Assembly (NCBI RefSeq): GCF_002836255.1
Contig: NZ_PJAU01000059.1
Span: 310,001 to 374,000, forward strand
Reading direction: 5' to 3'
Origin: Colwellia sp. 75C3
GTDB lineage: Bacteria; Pseudomonadota; Gammaproteobacteria; Enterobacterales; Alteromonadaceae
Length of the DNA stretch: 64,000 nt
Shown here piece by piece: positions 10,227 to 18,981 of this stretch; positions within the stretch are counted from its first letter, which is position 1, and every line of letters starts with the position of its first letter. The translations under genes and the position numbers were made by a program. Under the pieces are notes generated by a model, which had not been told where the DNA came from, searched no databases, and was given only the letters and a program-made list of their open reading frames with translations.

Positions 10227-10404
10227 GTGTTAAGAATGAGCTGTATATCGTATTTATTTCTGCTAAATTTTCGTAATAACCGATTGTTATTGAAATTGAT
10301 TGCTATGCTTAAAGCATATTGTTTTCAAGCCTACAATTTGTTCATAACTGACTTATTTCACAACACGGTATCCGCGTTGAATCGTCATTGGTAGAAGGTA
10401 CTGT

Positions 10405-11283
10405 ATGAAATATATAGCCCAACATTCCATCGTCTTACTCTCAATAGTTATGTTTCTTTATAATATATATCTTGGTAATGGTTCATGGCCAACAGATACA
10501 GTTGAGTTTATCGCTGAGTTTACTATGCTGCTTGCTTGTCTTGCTGTTATGTATTATATCCGACAACTAAGACCCTACCCAGATGTTTACTGGCTAATGC
10601 TTTCAGGCTCAGCCTTTTATTATATATACGCTTTTATGGATATATTAGAAGAATTCTTTATTAATAGTACTGTAGGAATCACAAACATTGATGACTATAT
10701 TCAAACAATTGGGTTTGTTTTGTTATGTGTAGGTATTCATAATTGGATTGTTTTACATCGCAGCTTCATACAAAAGTTGGAGCTAAAGGCTGAAACTGAT
10801 CATTTAACAGGGCTATTTAATCGCCATGCTTTTTTTAAGAGGATGAATCCTAAATCTAAGCAAGAGGAAGGCATTCAAGGTGCTTTTTTAATAATGGATA
10901 TCGATCATTTCAAAGCAGTCAACGATACCTATGGTCATACACTAGGTGATGTTGTATTACAGGGCGTAGCTCAAGAGTTAAAGTCTCATATAAGGGCTAA
11001 TGATATTCTAGCTCGTTGGGGCGGAGAGGAATTTTTACTTTACCTCAATGATGTTATGAATGAAGAGGCTTTAGTTACTGCTGAGTCTCTGCGTAAGTTC
11101 ATTGAACAGCTGGTTTTTCAATATGAAGGTGAAAGCGTGCAATGTACGATAAGCATTGGTATTTATAACGTCAATAGCAGCATTAGACTCGACACAGCAA
11201 TAGACCGCGCAGATAAAGCATTATATAAAGCAAAATCGAAAGGACGTAATTGCGTAGTTGTTAATAGTGGAGTGATTATTTAA
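10405..11283 (+). CDS. membrane-bound diguanylate cyclase (GGDEF)
   Basis: This protein makes the second messenger cyclic di-GMP from GTP. The 292-residue chain has about four membrane helices in residues 3-116, a short linker (KLELKAETDHLTGLFNR), then a GGDEF domain (about 128-288). The active site is GGEEF at 206-210, and an intact product-inhibition I-site RAND sits at 197-200, five residues before it. The cyclase is therefore predicted to be active and feedback inhibited. No EAL domain is present. It is a single gene downstream of the lpdA terminator. The signal sensed by the membrane region cannot be inferred. Confidence 0.92.
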   Translation: MKYIAQHSIVLLSIVMFLYNIYLGNGSWPTDTVEFIAEFTMLLACLAVMYYIRQLRPYPDVYWLMLSGSAFYYIYAFMDILEEFFINSTVGITNIDDYIQTIGFVLLCVGIHNWIVLHRSFIQKLELKAETDHLTGLFNRHAFFKRMNPKSKQEEGIQGAFLIMDIDHFKAVNDTYGHTLGDVVLQGVAQELKSHIRANDILARWGGEEFLLYLNDVMNEEALVTAESLRKFIEQLVFQYEGESVQCTISIGIYNVNSSIRLDTAIDRADKALYKAKSKGRNCVVVNSGVII

Positions 11284-11412
11284 AGCAGTTTTTTGAGTAA
11301 CTGGTTGTTTTGACCCAGCAACAAAATTTGTGCAATTAACCATGTTAAACAAAGCTAAATATCCAATAAGGAGGCTGTTTCAATAACAACAACCTGAGTG
11401 CATCCTCACCAT

Positions 11413-12105
11413 TTATTTATCTTCTTTATAATACAAGCTAACCGGAATAGCTAAACAGCTTGCCAGAAATGCCTCTGCATATTGTTTACCTTTACCTTTG
11501 TACTTCCAGCCTAGTGTGAGCGCTATTTGCGTAGGTCTAAAGTTGGCACTATTGGTTTGCTCTTTAGTAAAGGGGTACTCAACGCCATTGCCTTTCATCA
11601 GTGCATCTTCAGAAAGTGGGTTTTGTTCTACTGTGGATAACGTCTGTGCTCTTTCTGAGAAATCGACAAAAAAGCTGACTGATGCTTGGCAATAATCAAA
11701 GCGCTTCTTTTTCGCCGTTAGCATGCTTTCTTCTTTTGTCATTAAGCGTCGTCTTTTACCTTCAGGCGCTTCTTTTTTAAGTTTTTTTCTGATGACTTTG
11801 TGAAGTTTTGAGTAAGGATTATCCATCAGGGCTAGCTTAGTGTGCATCGCTGGCCAATCTTGAAGAGCTAACTGTTTATTATATTCAGTGATCACTTCAG
11901 GGCTCATATCTGCGGTTATTGATACAGCGTTTGCCGTGGTACTAAATATAGCCAGTACGCTCAGTCCTGTGAAGGTTATAGTGCGGATAAATAGTAAGGT
12001 GTTTTTGTAGTTGGTAGTCTTAACTTTACTGTCAATTTTACTATTCTCTTTAGTTAAAAAACTACTGAATAAGTATCGGCAGGAAAAAAATTGATACGTT
12101 TGCAT
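11413..12105 (-). CDS. hypothetical exported protein
   Basis: I do not recognise this 230-residue protein. A hydrophobic stretch at about residues 38-59 ending STTANA-VSITAD looks like a signal peptide with a cleavage site. The hydrophilic remainder contains a very basic stretch (KKLKKEAPEGKRRR) and a C-terminal segment with two Cys. The n-region before the hydrophobic core is unusually long (about 35 residues) for the ATG at 12105, so a later non-ATG start is possible. It is convergent with the upstream diguanylate cyclase gene. No domain family is evident. Confidence 0.6.
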   Translation of the reverse strand: MQTYQFFSCRYLFSSFLTKENSKIDSKVKTTNYKNTLLFIRTITFTGLSVLAIFSTTANAVSITADMSPEVITEYNKQLALQDWPAMHTKLALMDNPYSKLHKVIRKKLKKEAPEGKRRRLMTKEESMLTAKKKRFDYCQASVSFFVDFSERAQTLSTVEQNPLSEDALMKGNGVEYPFTKEQTNSANFRPTQIALTLGWKYKGKGKQYAEAFLASCLAIPVSLYYKEDK

Positions 12106-12660
12106 ACTATTATTCTTCTTATTATTATTTAGTTTGCCACCAATAGTTCACTATTGGATTAATGAAAGCCTATTCGCACTGACCTACGCTAAAGTAAGAT
12201 ATTGCTATTTCTCTAGCTTTTATTACGTTGTATTAAAGCAGCTTTAACCAATAGTTAATAATTACAACGTTATCAAGTTAGTATTGTGAAACATTTTGAT
12301 ATAAAAGTACAAAAATCTTAATTTATTTTGACTGATTATAATACCCGTTCTTGACCATGAGTCACTATTTTTTTTCATTTGTTCGGTCGACGTCGTTTTT
12401 TATCTTCACTTAACGTTGGATAAATCAATTTCCTTAGCAGTAGGAAGCTTTGATTGTCTAATCATTGACTTACCTAATGAGAAAGCAGAGAAAAATATAT
12501 GTTTAAGGATACAAACTATTGAGCGACATAAAAGCCAGCTATTTACCCCGTCATTGGTTTTTTATGTTTACAGTTGCGAGAAAATGCTAGTATGCAAAAA
12601 CTGTTACATAAGTGTTAATATCTAGAGTTTCATTTCTAAAACTTAAAAGGACTTTGTTAT
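12106..12660. other. 555-bp intergenic region
   Basis: This AT-rich region holds the divergent 5' flanks of the hypothetical gene at 11413 and the TonB-C gene at 12661. It contains the possible LuxR-type helix-turn-helix relic described separately. A TTGACT and a TATAAT-like string occur near 12329-12345 but are too close to pair as -35/-10. No RNA gene or terminator is evident. Confidence 0.5.
12416..12625 (+). pseudogene. possible relic of a LuxR-type helix-turn-helix gene
   Basis: This short frame from TTG 12416 encodes 69 residues. Residues 18-43 (12467-12544) include LPNEKAEKN and IQTIERHKSQLF. They resemble the tail of a LuxR/GerE HTH, where a typical sequence is LTNKEIA, then a recognition helix of the form ISVKTVERHKSNL. 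The preceding and following residues do not fit the family, and no ribosome site is seen. A decayed regulator fragment is the best guess; a chance resemblance cannot be excluded. Confidence 0.25.
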
Positions 12661-13728
12661 ATGCGTTACTCCCTATCAAAAGTAGCCTCACTCGCTACGC
12701 TAGCACTAGCTTGTGCGTTAGCTTCACCGAGCAATGCGGTGGAATTATCTAAACACCTTTCTACCATCGTTAGTCCCGAGCCAATTGTACGTATTGCGCC
12801 TAAATACCCAATAAATGCAGCGAGAAGTGGCCGAGAAGGTTGGGCAGAGCTCAGCTTTGTAATTGATAAAGAAGGTGATGTTAGTAACGTATTGGTAAAA
12901 GATACCTCAGGTAGTAACGATTTTGCCAAAGAGGCTATCAAAGCGGCAAAAAAATGGCGATACAAGCCAGCCTTTGAGAATGGCAAGGCAATTCAGCAAT
13001 GTGTTAATACGGTGCGTATGGATTTTAAGATGGGTGAATCAGCTTCTGAAGGAACGGTAGGTGTTTCTAGAAGGTTTATCATTAAATATAAAAAAGCTAA
13101 AAAAGCACTGGAAGAACAAGACTATAAAGAAGTTGATACGCAGTTAGCTTTAATGATGAAGCGTAAATCAATGCACTTATCTGAGCATAATTATATGCAT
13201 ATGTTGGCAGCGGAATATGAAAAAGCTAAAGGTAATAAAGAAAAGCAGTTGTTTCATTTATCTCGAATAGCGAAAAGTTTTGTTCGCCAGGACGATGAAA
13301 AACAAGAGTTATCAATCTTATACCAGATGTTTATTTTACAAGTTGAGTTTAATGAATTCAGAGCCGCGCATAATACCTATAATCGGCTGATTAAATTGGA
13401 CTCAGCTAAGCCACACCTAGGCAAGCTTGATAAAATTATGGCAAAGGTTGATGCGGCTGTAGCTAGTGATGGAGATTTGATAAGACTTGCAGACATCAAA
13501 GGCAATGACTTTTGGACTGCTGATTTAGTGAGAAATGAATTTTCATTAACAAACGTTGACGGCTCTTTACATACTTTAGATGTTCGCTGTGTCAACAAAC
13601 GTCATGTTTATACCATTGAAGAAGATAATACTTGGAAGTTGCCAGCTAGTTGGGAAAATTGCAGTATTTATGTTTATGGTGAGCCAAAAACTAGTTTTAA
13701 ACTTATTGAGCATCCGCTAGGTACCTAA
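12661..13728 (+). CDS. TonB-C-domain periplasmic protein
   Basis: The 355-residue protein has a signal peptide (residues 1-26, ending SPSNA) and then a TonB C-terminal domain (about 40-122). That domain is recognisable from PEPIVRIAPKYPINAARSGREGW, an IDKEGDVSNVLV strand and the AAKKWRYKPAFENGK block. The remaining 230 residues are hydrophilic, mostly helical and repeat-like (possibly TPR-like), and end in a small beta-rich tail. Unlike true TonB it lacks an N-terminal membrane anchor and a Pro-rich linker, so it is unlikely to be an energy transducer by itself. A short lipoprotein gene follows 83 bp later. Function is unknown. Confidence 0.75.
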   Translation: MRYSLSKVASLATLALACALASPSNAVELSKHLSTIVSPEPIVRIAPKYPINAARSGREGWAELSFVIDKEGDVSNVLVKDTSGSNDFAKEAIKAAKKWRYKPAFENGKAIQQCVNTVRMDFKMGESASEGTVGVSRRFIIKYKKAKKALEEQDYKEVDTQLALMMKRKSMHLSEHNYMHMLAAEYEKAKGNKEKQLFHLSRIAKSFVRQDDEKQELSILYQMFILQVEFNEFRAAHNTYNRLIKLDSAKPHLGKLDKIMAKVDAAVASDGDLIRLADIKGNDFWTADLVRNEFSLTNVDGSLHTLDVRCVNKRHVYTIEEDNTWKLPASWENCSIYVYGEPKTSFKLIEHPLGT

Positions 13729-13811
13729 TTACTCTACTCTCATTACTTTAGCTTAGTATTTATTTAAATATTTTTTATAAGCTGATAAAAACAGTTATAA
13801 GGATAATCGCT

Positions 13812-14189
13812 GTGATAAGTACAACAGCTAAATCGGTATTACAAAATAGCATAACAACACTATGTTTTTGCTTGCTAGTCGCTTGTGCAGCACCCAGTAA
13901 AGGTGTTTTAGGTCAGGCGAAAACCGAGTGGGATTTTGATCACCAGCTACAGTTTAAAAAAACTGAATTTGATGAAAATCATTACCTACTAGAAGTTATT
14001 CCCAACAATAAGGTTAGCTTTGAACGTTTGTCGGCTTTTTTATTACGTCGAGGTTACTTAATTTGCGGTAGTTATGGTTACAAATTAGAGTTAATTACGG
14101 GTGTCGAGAGTTTTGATTATCCGCGTGCCTCACCTAATTTTATTATGCCAAACCTAACCGCTAGGCTTGAGTGTGCAATGAAAAAATAA
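13812..14189 (+). CDS. small hypothetical lipoprotein
   Basis: This 125-residue protein starts at GTG 13812 with an AAGGATAA ribosome site. The N-terminus has a hydrophobic core and a lipobox LLVACAA, so Cys at about residue 25 would be lipidated. The mature part is hydrophilic and contains two further Cys (YLICGSY and a C-terminal LECAMKK). No domain is recognised. It follows the TonB-C gene on the same strand and precedes a bidirectional terminator, so the two may form a small operon. Confidence 0.65.
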   Translation: MISTTAKSVLQNSITTLCFCLLVACAAPSKGVLGQAKTEWDFDHQLQFKKTEFDENHYLLEVIPNNKVSFERLSAFLLRRGYLICGSYGYKLELITGVESFDYPRASPNFIMPNLTARLECAMKK

Positions 14190-14240
14190 CGTTGTGAATA
14201 CTCGTGCGGGGAAGGACTAACTTCGCGAGTTGTAAAAAGA

Positions 14241-14276
14241 AAAAGGGTTACTTAACAAAAGTTAAGTAACCCTTTT
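14241..14276. terminator. bidirectional terminator shared by the lipoprotein gene and acnB
   Basis: AAAAGGGTTACTTAAC at 14241-14256 pairs perfectly with GTTAAGTAACCCTTTT at 14261-14276 around an AAAA loop. A-runs and T-runs flank it on both sides, so it can end transcripts from either direction. Confidence 0.93.
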
Positions 14277-14340
14277 TTATTCTGCTTTATGCTATTTAGT
14301 TAATAGAGCTAATTCAGCTTATTAACTCACTAACAAAGAT

Positions 14341-17148
14341 TTATACAACTTTAATCGGTACTGCTGGTGCAGTGTACTTAGTAGTCATTGCATGTGTAGG
14401 CGGAGAAAATCGAGTTAAATCGATACCTTCTACAGCAGACTTGTACTCTTCGATTGTTGGGAAACGACCCAGCATAGTTGAAAGTACAACTAACGGTGTA
14501 GAGCCAAGAAGTGATTCACCTTTCTTCTCTGCAGTATCTGCAACAACACGACCTTGGAATAAGCGTGTAGATGTGGCAATAACCGTGTCGCCTGGTTCCG
14601 CTTTTTCTTGGTTACCCATACATAAGTTACAGCCTGGGCGTTCTAAGTACATGATGTTTTCATACTTAGTACGTGCAGCGTTTTTAGGCACAGCATCATC
14701 AAATTCAAAACCTGAATACTTCTGTAAAATATCCCAATCGCCTTCAGCTTTAAGCTCATCAACAATGTTATACGTTGGTGGCGCAACAACTAATGGTGCT
14801 TTAAATTCTATTTTATTACCTTGTTCTTCCATATTACGGAACATTTGAGCGATGATTTGCATATCGCCTTTGTGAACCATACAAGAACCAACAAAACCTA
14901 AATCAACTGATTTATCAGCGTAGAATGAAACAGGGCGAATAACATCATGCGTGTAACGTTTAGAAGCGTCTGCGTTGTTAACATCTGGATCAGCAATCAT
15001 TGGCTGGTCGATAACATCTAAATCAATCACGACTTCTGCGTAGTAGGTAGCGTTATCATCTGGTGCTAATGCAGGAGTTTCACCTGATTTAATGCCTTCG
15101 ATGCGTTTGTCAGCTAATGCGATTAAACCGTTAAGTGTTTTCGCTTCGTTTTCCATACCCTTGTTGATCATGATTTGGATACGGCTCTTAGCAAGCTCAA
15201 GTGATTTAATTAATGTTTCATCTTCAGAAATACAGATAGACGCTTTAGCTTTCATCTCTGCAGACCAATCTGTAAAGGTAAATGCTTGGTCAGCTAATAA
15301 CGTGCCGATATGCACTTCAATGATACGTCCTTGGAATACGTTTTCACCACCAAATTGCTTAAGCATTTGTGCTTGAGTCGCGTGAACTACGTCACGGAAA
15401 TCCATGTGGCCTTGCATATTACCTTTAAAAGTAACTTTTACAGACTCAGGGATTGGCATAGCCGATTCACCTGTGGCTAGCGCAATTGCAACTGTACCCG
15501 AGTCAGCACCAAAGGCTACACCTTTAGACATACGAGTATGCGAGTCACCACCAATGATGATTGCGCGATCGTCTACAGTAATATCATTTAATACTTTATG
15601 AATAACATCAGTCATTGCATGATATTCGCCTTTAGGATCACGTGCAGTGATAAGGCCGAATTTATTCATGAAACTCATTAGTTTAGGAATGTTAGCTTTA
15701 GCTTTGCTATCCCAAACTGACGCTGTATGACAACCAGACTGATATGCACCATCAACCAATGGAGAAATAGTAGATGCTGCCATTGCTTCAAGTTCTTGAC
15801 ATGTCATAGGACCTGTCGTGTCTTGAGAGCCAACAATATTCACTTTTACACGAACATCTGAACCAGCATGTAATGGTGTTTCAGATGTTACACCAACAGC
15901 GTTGTTATTAAATATTTTTTCAACGGCCGTTAAACCTTGACCTTCATGTGAAATTTCTTTTGACGTTGCGTATACAGGTGGTGTTGCTACGCCAAGTGTT
16001 TCAGCTGCGAACGTTTGTAATTTTTTACCAAATGTTACCGCGTAAGAACCACCAGCTTTCATGAATTCTACTTTCTGTGGCGTAAAGGCTGAAGATATAT
16101 CCGCAAGCTCTTTGTCACCGTTGTATAATTTCTTCGCTTTGGTATCAATAGTTAACACAGTACCAGTTGCTACTGAGTAAGCTTCTTCTAAAACTGCATC
16201 ACCATTTGCATCAGCAACTGTGTTGCCGCTAGCATCTATTTTCTTAACCCAGTTTTTAAGGTCAAGACCAATACCACCAGTTACATCAACGGTAGTTAAG
16301 AAGATTGGCGAAATGCCATTAGTACCAGCAACTACCGGTGCAATGTTAATGAATGGTACGTATGGGCTTGCTTTTTTACCGGCCAATAGTGCAACGTTGT
16401 TAACGCCCGACATACGAGATGAACCAACACCCATAGTGCCTTTTTCAGCAATTAACATCACTTTTGCATTAGGATGCTTAACTTGTAATGCAAGTATTTC
16501 TGCTTGAGCTTCTGGAGTGCTCATACACTTACCGTGTAATTCACGATCGGCACGAGAATGCGCTTGATGGCCAGGAGAAAGTAAGTCAGTTGAGATATCA
16601 CCTTCACCAGCAATATAAGTCACTACTTCAACTTTTTCTTCTACGTTTGGTAATTTGGTGAAGAATTCCGCTTGTGCGTAGCTTTCTAAAATTTCTTTTG
16701 CAAGTGCATTACCTGCTTTAAACGCGACTTCAAGACGTGCTGTATCTGCGTCGTATAAGAATACTTGAGTTTTTAATACTTCTGCCGCTGGTTTTGCTAC
16801 TGATGCGTCATCAGATAATGCTAAATCAAGAAGCACTACAATTGAAGGGCCGCCTTTCATATGAGATAACAATTCAAAAGCAAACGTAGGTGTAATTTCA
16901 GCAACAACTGACTCACCTAAGATAATTTCTTTTAGGAATGCAGCTTTAACACCGGCAGCACTAGTAGTACCCGGTAAGGTGTTGTAAATGAAAAAGTTTA
17001 GGGAATCTGCTCTGTACTCGTTTCCTGAATCTTTAATTTGAGCAATAATTTCAGATAATAACTCAGCGCCATCAATTGGCAAAGGAGCCAATGCTAGATC
17101 ATTTTTACGACTTTCAATTTCTTTGATGTATTCTAAATATAAACTCAT
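14341..17148 (-). CDS. acnB: aconitate hydratase B
   Basis: This is an iron-sulfur aconitase of the TCA cycle that interconverts citrate and isocitrate. I place the start at ATG 17148 (MSLYLEYIKEIESRK), which has a GAGAG ribosome site and matches the family N-terminus. A 19-residue upstream extension in the same frame is not supported. The resulting 935 residues exceed the E. coli enzyme (865) because of insertions in the central part. The N-terminal HEAT-like domain is present. Cluster cysteines appear in SGCHTASVW and in PGCNLCMGNQ, and the GGDSHTRMSKGVAFGADSGT block is typical. It is convergent with the lipoprotein gene and shares its terminator. Confidence 0.96.
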   Translation of the reverse strand: MSLYLEYIKEIESRKNDLALAPLPIDGAELLSEIIAQIKDSGNEYRADSLNFFIYNTLPGTTSAAGVKAAFLKEIILGESVVAEITPTFAFELLSHMKGGPSIVVLLDLALSDDASVAKPAAEVLKTQVFLYDADTARLEVAFKAGNALAKEILESYAQAEFFTKLPNVEEKVEVVTYIAGEGDISTDLLSPGHQAHSRADRELHGKCMSTPEAQAEILALQVKHPNAKVMLIAEKGTMGVGSSRMSGVNNVALLAGKKASPYVPFINIAPVVAGTNGISPIFLTTVDVTGGIGLDLKNWVKKIDASGNTVADANGDAVLEEAYSVATGTVLTIDTKAKKLYNGDKELADISSAFTPQKVEFMKAGGSYAVTFGKKLQTFAAETLGVATPPVYATSKEISHEGQGLTAVEKIFNNNAVGVTSETPLHAGSDVRVKVNIVGSQDTTGPMTCQELEAMAASTISPLVDGAYQSGCHTASVWDSKAKANIPKLMSFMNKFGLITARDPKGEYHAMTDVIHKVLNDITVDDRAIIIGGDSHTRMSKGVAFGADSGTVAIALATGESAMPIPESVKVTFKGNMQGHMDFRDVVHATQAQMLKQFGGENVFQGRIIEVHIGTLLADQAFTFTDWSAEMKAKASICISEDETLIKSLELAKSRIQIMINKGMENEAKTLNGLIALADKRIEGIKSGETPALAPDDNATYYAEVVIDLDVIDQPMIADPDVNNADASKRYTHDVIRPVSFYADKSVDLGFVGSCMVHKGDMQIIAQMFRNMEEQGNKIEFKAPLVVAPPTYNIVDELKAEGDWDILQKYSGFEFDDAVPKNAARTKYENIMYLERPGCNLCMGNQEKAEPGDTVIATSTRLFQGRVVADTAEKKGESLLGSTPLVVLSTMLGRFPTIEEYKSAVEGIDLTRFSPPTHAMTTKYTAPAVPIKVV

Positions 17149-17557
17149 TTGATACTCTCTCAGGCAATTATAAGATGCTAATAATATTGCGATTAGCTGG
17201 GACAAATTTTTGCCCCTATTTTACCTGATTTTCTATGTACTACTAATCATTTGCTTAAATAAGCACTATTCACATTGCTTATGGTTGGTAGAAGAAATAG
17301 TTATAGTGGTATGATCAGATCCCATGTGAATTTTTCTTGTTGTTAAGTTTCACTATTTTTCAGTCGCTAGTACTCACCTATAGTCACAGTAACCATGCTA
17401 ATTTATTGAACTTGTAACAAGTACAGTTATCAAAAAAGTCTGAAGAGAGCATTACCGATGTCAATTTACAGTAGCGCTTTTGGTTGATTAATTAGCAAAA
17501 CCCACCATTTCAAATAGCATCAGCAGCTAAATATTTTCTTAATACCATCAAAGCCAA
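17149..17557. other. acnB upstream region with a 13-bp palindrome
   Basis: This is non-coding. A TATAAT on the minus strand (17167-17172 on the plus strand as ATTATA) lies about 20 bp before the acnB start and may be its -10. ACTTGTAACAAGT at 17410-17422 is a perfect 6-1-6 palindrome of unknown partner, lying between acnB and the export operon. Confidence 0.45.
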
Positions 17558-17606
17558 TCTCGAAATCGAAATTCCTTTCAAATAAACTCGTCTCGATATC
17601 GAGACG
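17558..17606. promoter_or_regulatory. paired palindromic sites upstream of a sigma54 promoter (candidate activator sites)
   Basis: CGTCTCGATATCGAGACG at 17589-17606 is a perfect 18-bp palindrome. A weaker copy, TCTCGAAATCGAAA at 17558-17571, shares the TCTCGAxATCGA core. Their centres are 33 bp apart, about three helical turns, and they lie about 70-110 bp upstream of the -24 element at 17669. That is the usual position for enhancer sites of NtrC-type activators. The likely ligand is the Fis-type HTH response regulator encoded at 22380. This is inference from position and symmetry. Confidence 0.65.
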
Positions 17607-17668
17607 AAAACTACCTACATGTAACTGATTTTTAACTAACTCCATGTATTACAGAGTTATTTAATTAT

Positions 17669-17684
17669 TGGTATAACGATTGCT
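17669..17684 (+). promoter_or_regulatory. sigma54 (-24/-12) promoter of the export operon
   Basis: TGGTATAACGATTGCT carries GG at 17670-17671 and GC at 17682-17683 with the exact sigma54 spacing, against the consensus TGGCACGNNNNTTGCW. The adaptor gene begins 35 bp downstream. The operon encodes its own sigma54-type activator, which supports the call. Confidence 0.75.
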
Positions 17685-17718
17685 CTAATCAGCCTATGAT
17701 TTACTAATTGGCTTATTT

Positions 17719-18975
17719 ATGGATATTGTTCGCTCAAAGCAGAAGAACAAAATTAAGATTAAAAAATGGTTTTATATTGCAGCAATCAGCGTCGTTTCCT
17801 TGGTATTGATCATTAATCTATCAGGTAACTCATCGACATATCATGTTGATAAATTTGAATTACTGCTTGCTGAAGTACAGCGTGGTCAATTTAACATAAG
17901 TGTTCGTGGCGTTGGTGTATTAGTACCTAAAGATGTTCGCTGGGTAGCAACTAATGTTGAAGGACGTGTTGAACGCATTTTGATAAAGGCTGGCGCTAAA
18001 GTAACAAAGGGCGATTTGTTACTAGAATTATCTAACCCACAGTTAGTTCAGCAATTAGAAGAAACCAAATGGCAACTAGAAGAAATGGTAGCCGAAACTA
18101 ATGCACAAAATGCTTCGCTTGCATCAGAATTGTTAGATCAAGAAGCCGCGGTGATTAATGAGAAGCTTAATCATGAGCGTGCCCTTTTAACGTATAACGC
18201 TCAAAAAACGCTGCTTGATAAAGGCACTGTTGCCGTTTCACATATTGCTCATGAAGAAGTCAAAATAGATGTAGCGCAATACAAGGAACGTTGGCAGTTA
18301 GAAATAAAACGTCTGAATAAAAAGAAAGAAAGCTTAACGGCGCAAGCAAAAGCTTATCAAGCCAGACTTAATCGGATGCATAAAATTTATCAAAGAGCGC
18401 AGCAGCAAGTGGAGTCGTTAAAGGTACATGCCACCATGGACAGTATTGTGCAAGCCATGCCAATGGAGTTAGGGCAACGAGTATTGGTGGGCAGTAATCT
18501 TGCAAGATTGGCGCGAAGTGGTGAGTTCATTGCAGAACTGAGAGTCCCTGAAAAACAAATTAAAGATGTAGCACTTGGCCAATCAGTTGTTGTTGATACC
18601 CGCAATAGTAAGATTAAAGGCATTGTTCAACGTATAGATCCCATTGTTAATAATGGCTCAGTACAAGTTGATATTGAACTCATCGGGAATATGCCAAAAG
18701 ATGCCCGTCCAGACCTCACGGTTAATGGTGTTATCGCCATTGCCAATATTGAAAATACCCTCTTTGTGAAACGACCTATGTTTGCCAATGAGCATAGTGA
18801 ATCTTTTGCCTATGTACTAACAGAAGACGGTAATCAAGCCGATAAAGTGAGCATTCACTTCGGTCAAACATCAACACAATATATACAAGTAACATCCGGC
18901 TTGGCGCTAGGAAATAATATTATTATTTCCGATGTTTCAGCTTGGGAAAAACAACAATCCATTAACGTAAATTAG
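17719..18975 (+). CDS. periplasmic adaptor (HlyD/MacA-like) of an ABC export system
   Basis: This 418-residue membrane-fusion protein has one N-terminal membrane segment (about 16-33) after a basic n-region and a biotinyl-lipoyl-like half motif (VEGRVERILIKAGAKVTKGDLLLEL). A long alpha-helical hairpin (about 115-235, rich in Glu, Lys, Gln) is followed by the second lipoyl half and a beta-barrel domain. It would link the inner-membrane permease encoded downstream to an outer-membrane channel such as TolC, which is not encoded here. It is the first gene of a five-gene module, 35 bp downstream of a sigma54 promoter and 6 bp before the ATPase gene. The substrate is unknown; antimicrobial peptides or macrolides are typical for relatives. 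Confidence 0.88.
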   Translation: MDIVRSKQKNKIKIKKWFYIAAISVVSLVLIINLSGNSSTYHVDKFELLLAEVQRGQFNISVRGVGVLVPKDVRWVATNVEGRVERILIKAGAKVTKGDLLLELSNPQLVQQLEETKWQLEEMVAETNAQNASLASELLDQEAAVINEKLNHERALLTYNAQKTLLDKGTVAVSHIAHEEVKIDVAQYKERWQLEIKRLNKKKESLTAQAKAYQARLNRMHKIYQRAQQQVESLKVHATMDSIVQAMPMELGQRVLVGSNLARLARSGEFIAELRVPEKQIKDVALGQSVVVDTRNSKIKGIVQRIDPIVNNGSVQVDIELIGNMPKDARPDLTVNGVIAIANIENTLFVKRPMFANEHSESFAYVLTEDGNQADKVSIHFGQTSTQYIQVTSGLALGNNIIISDVSAWEKQQSINVN

Positions 18976-18981
18976 GATGAC

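Noticed and set aside
10203..10394. 63-codon frame after lpdA
   Set aside because: It begins inside the lpdA terminator stem and has no ribosome site.
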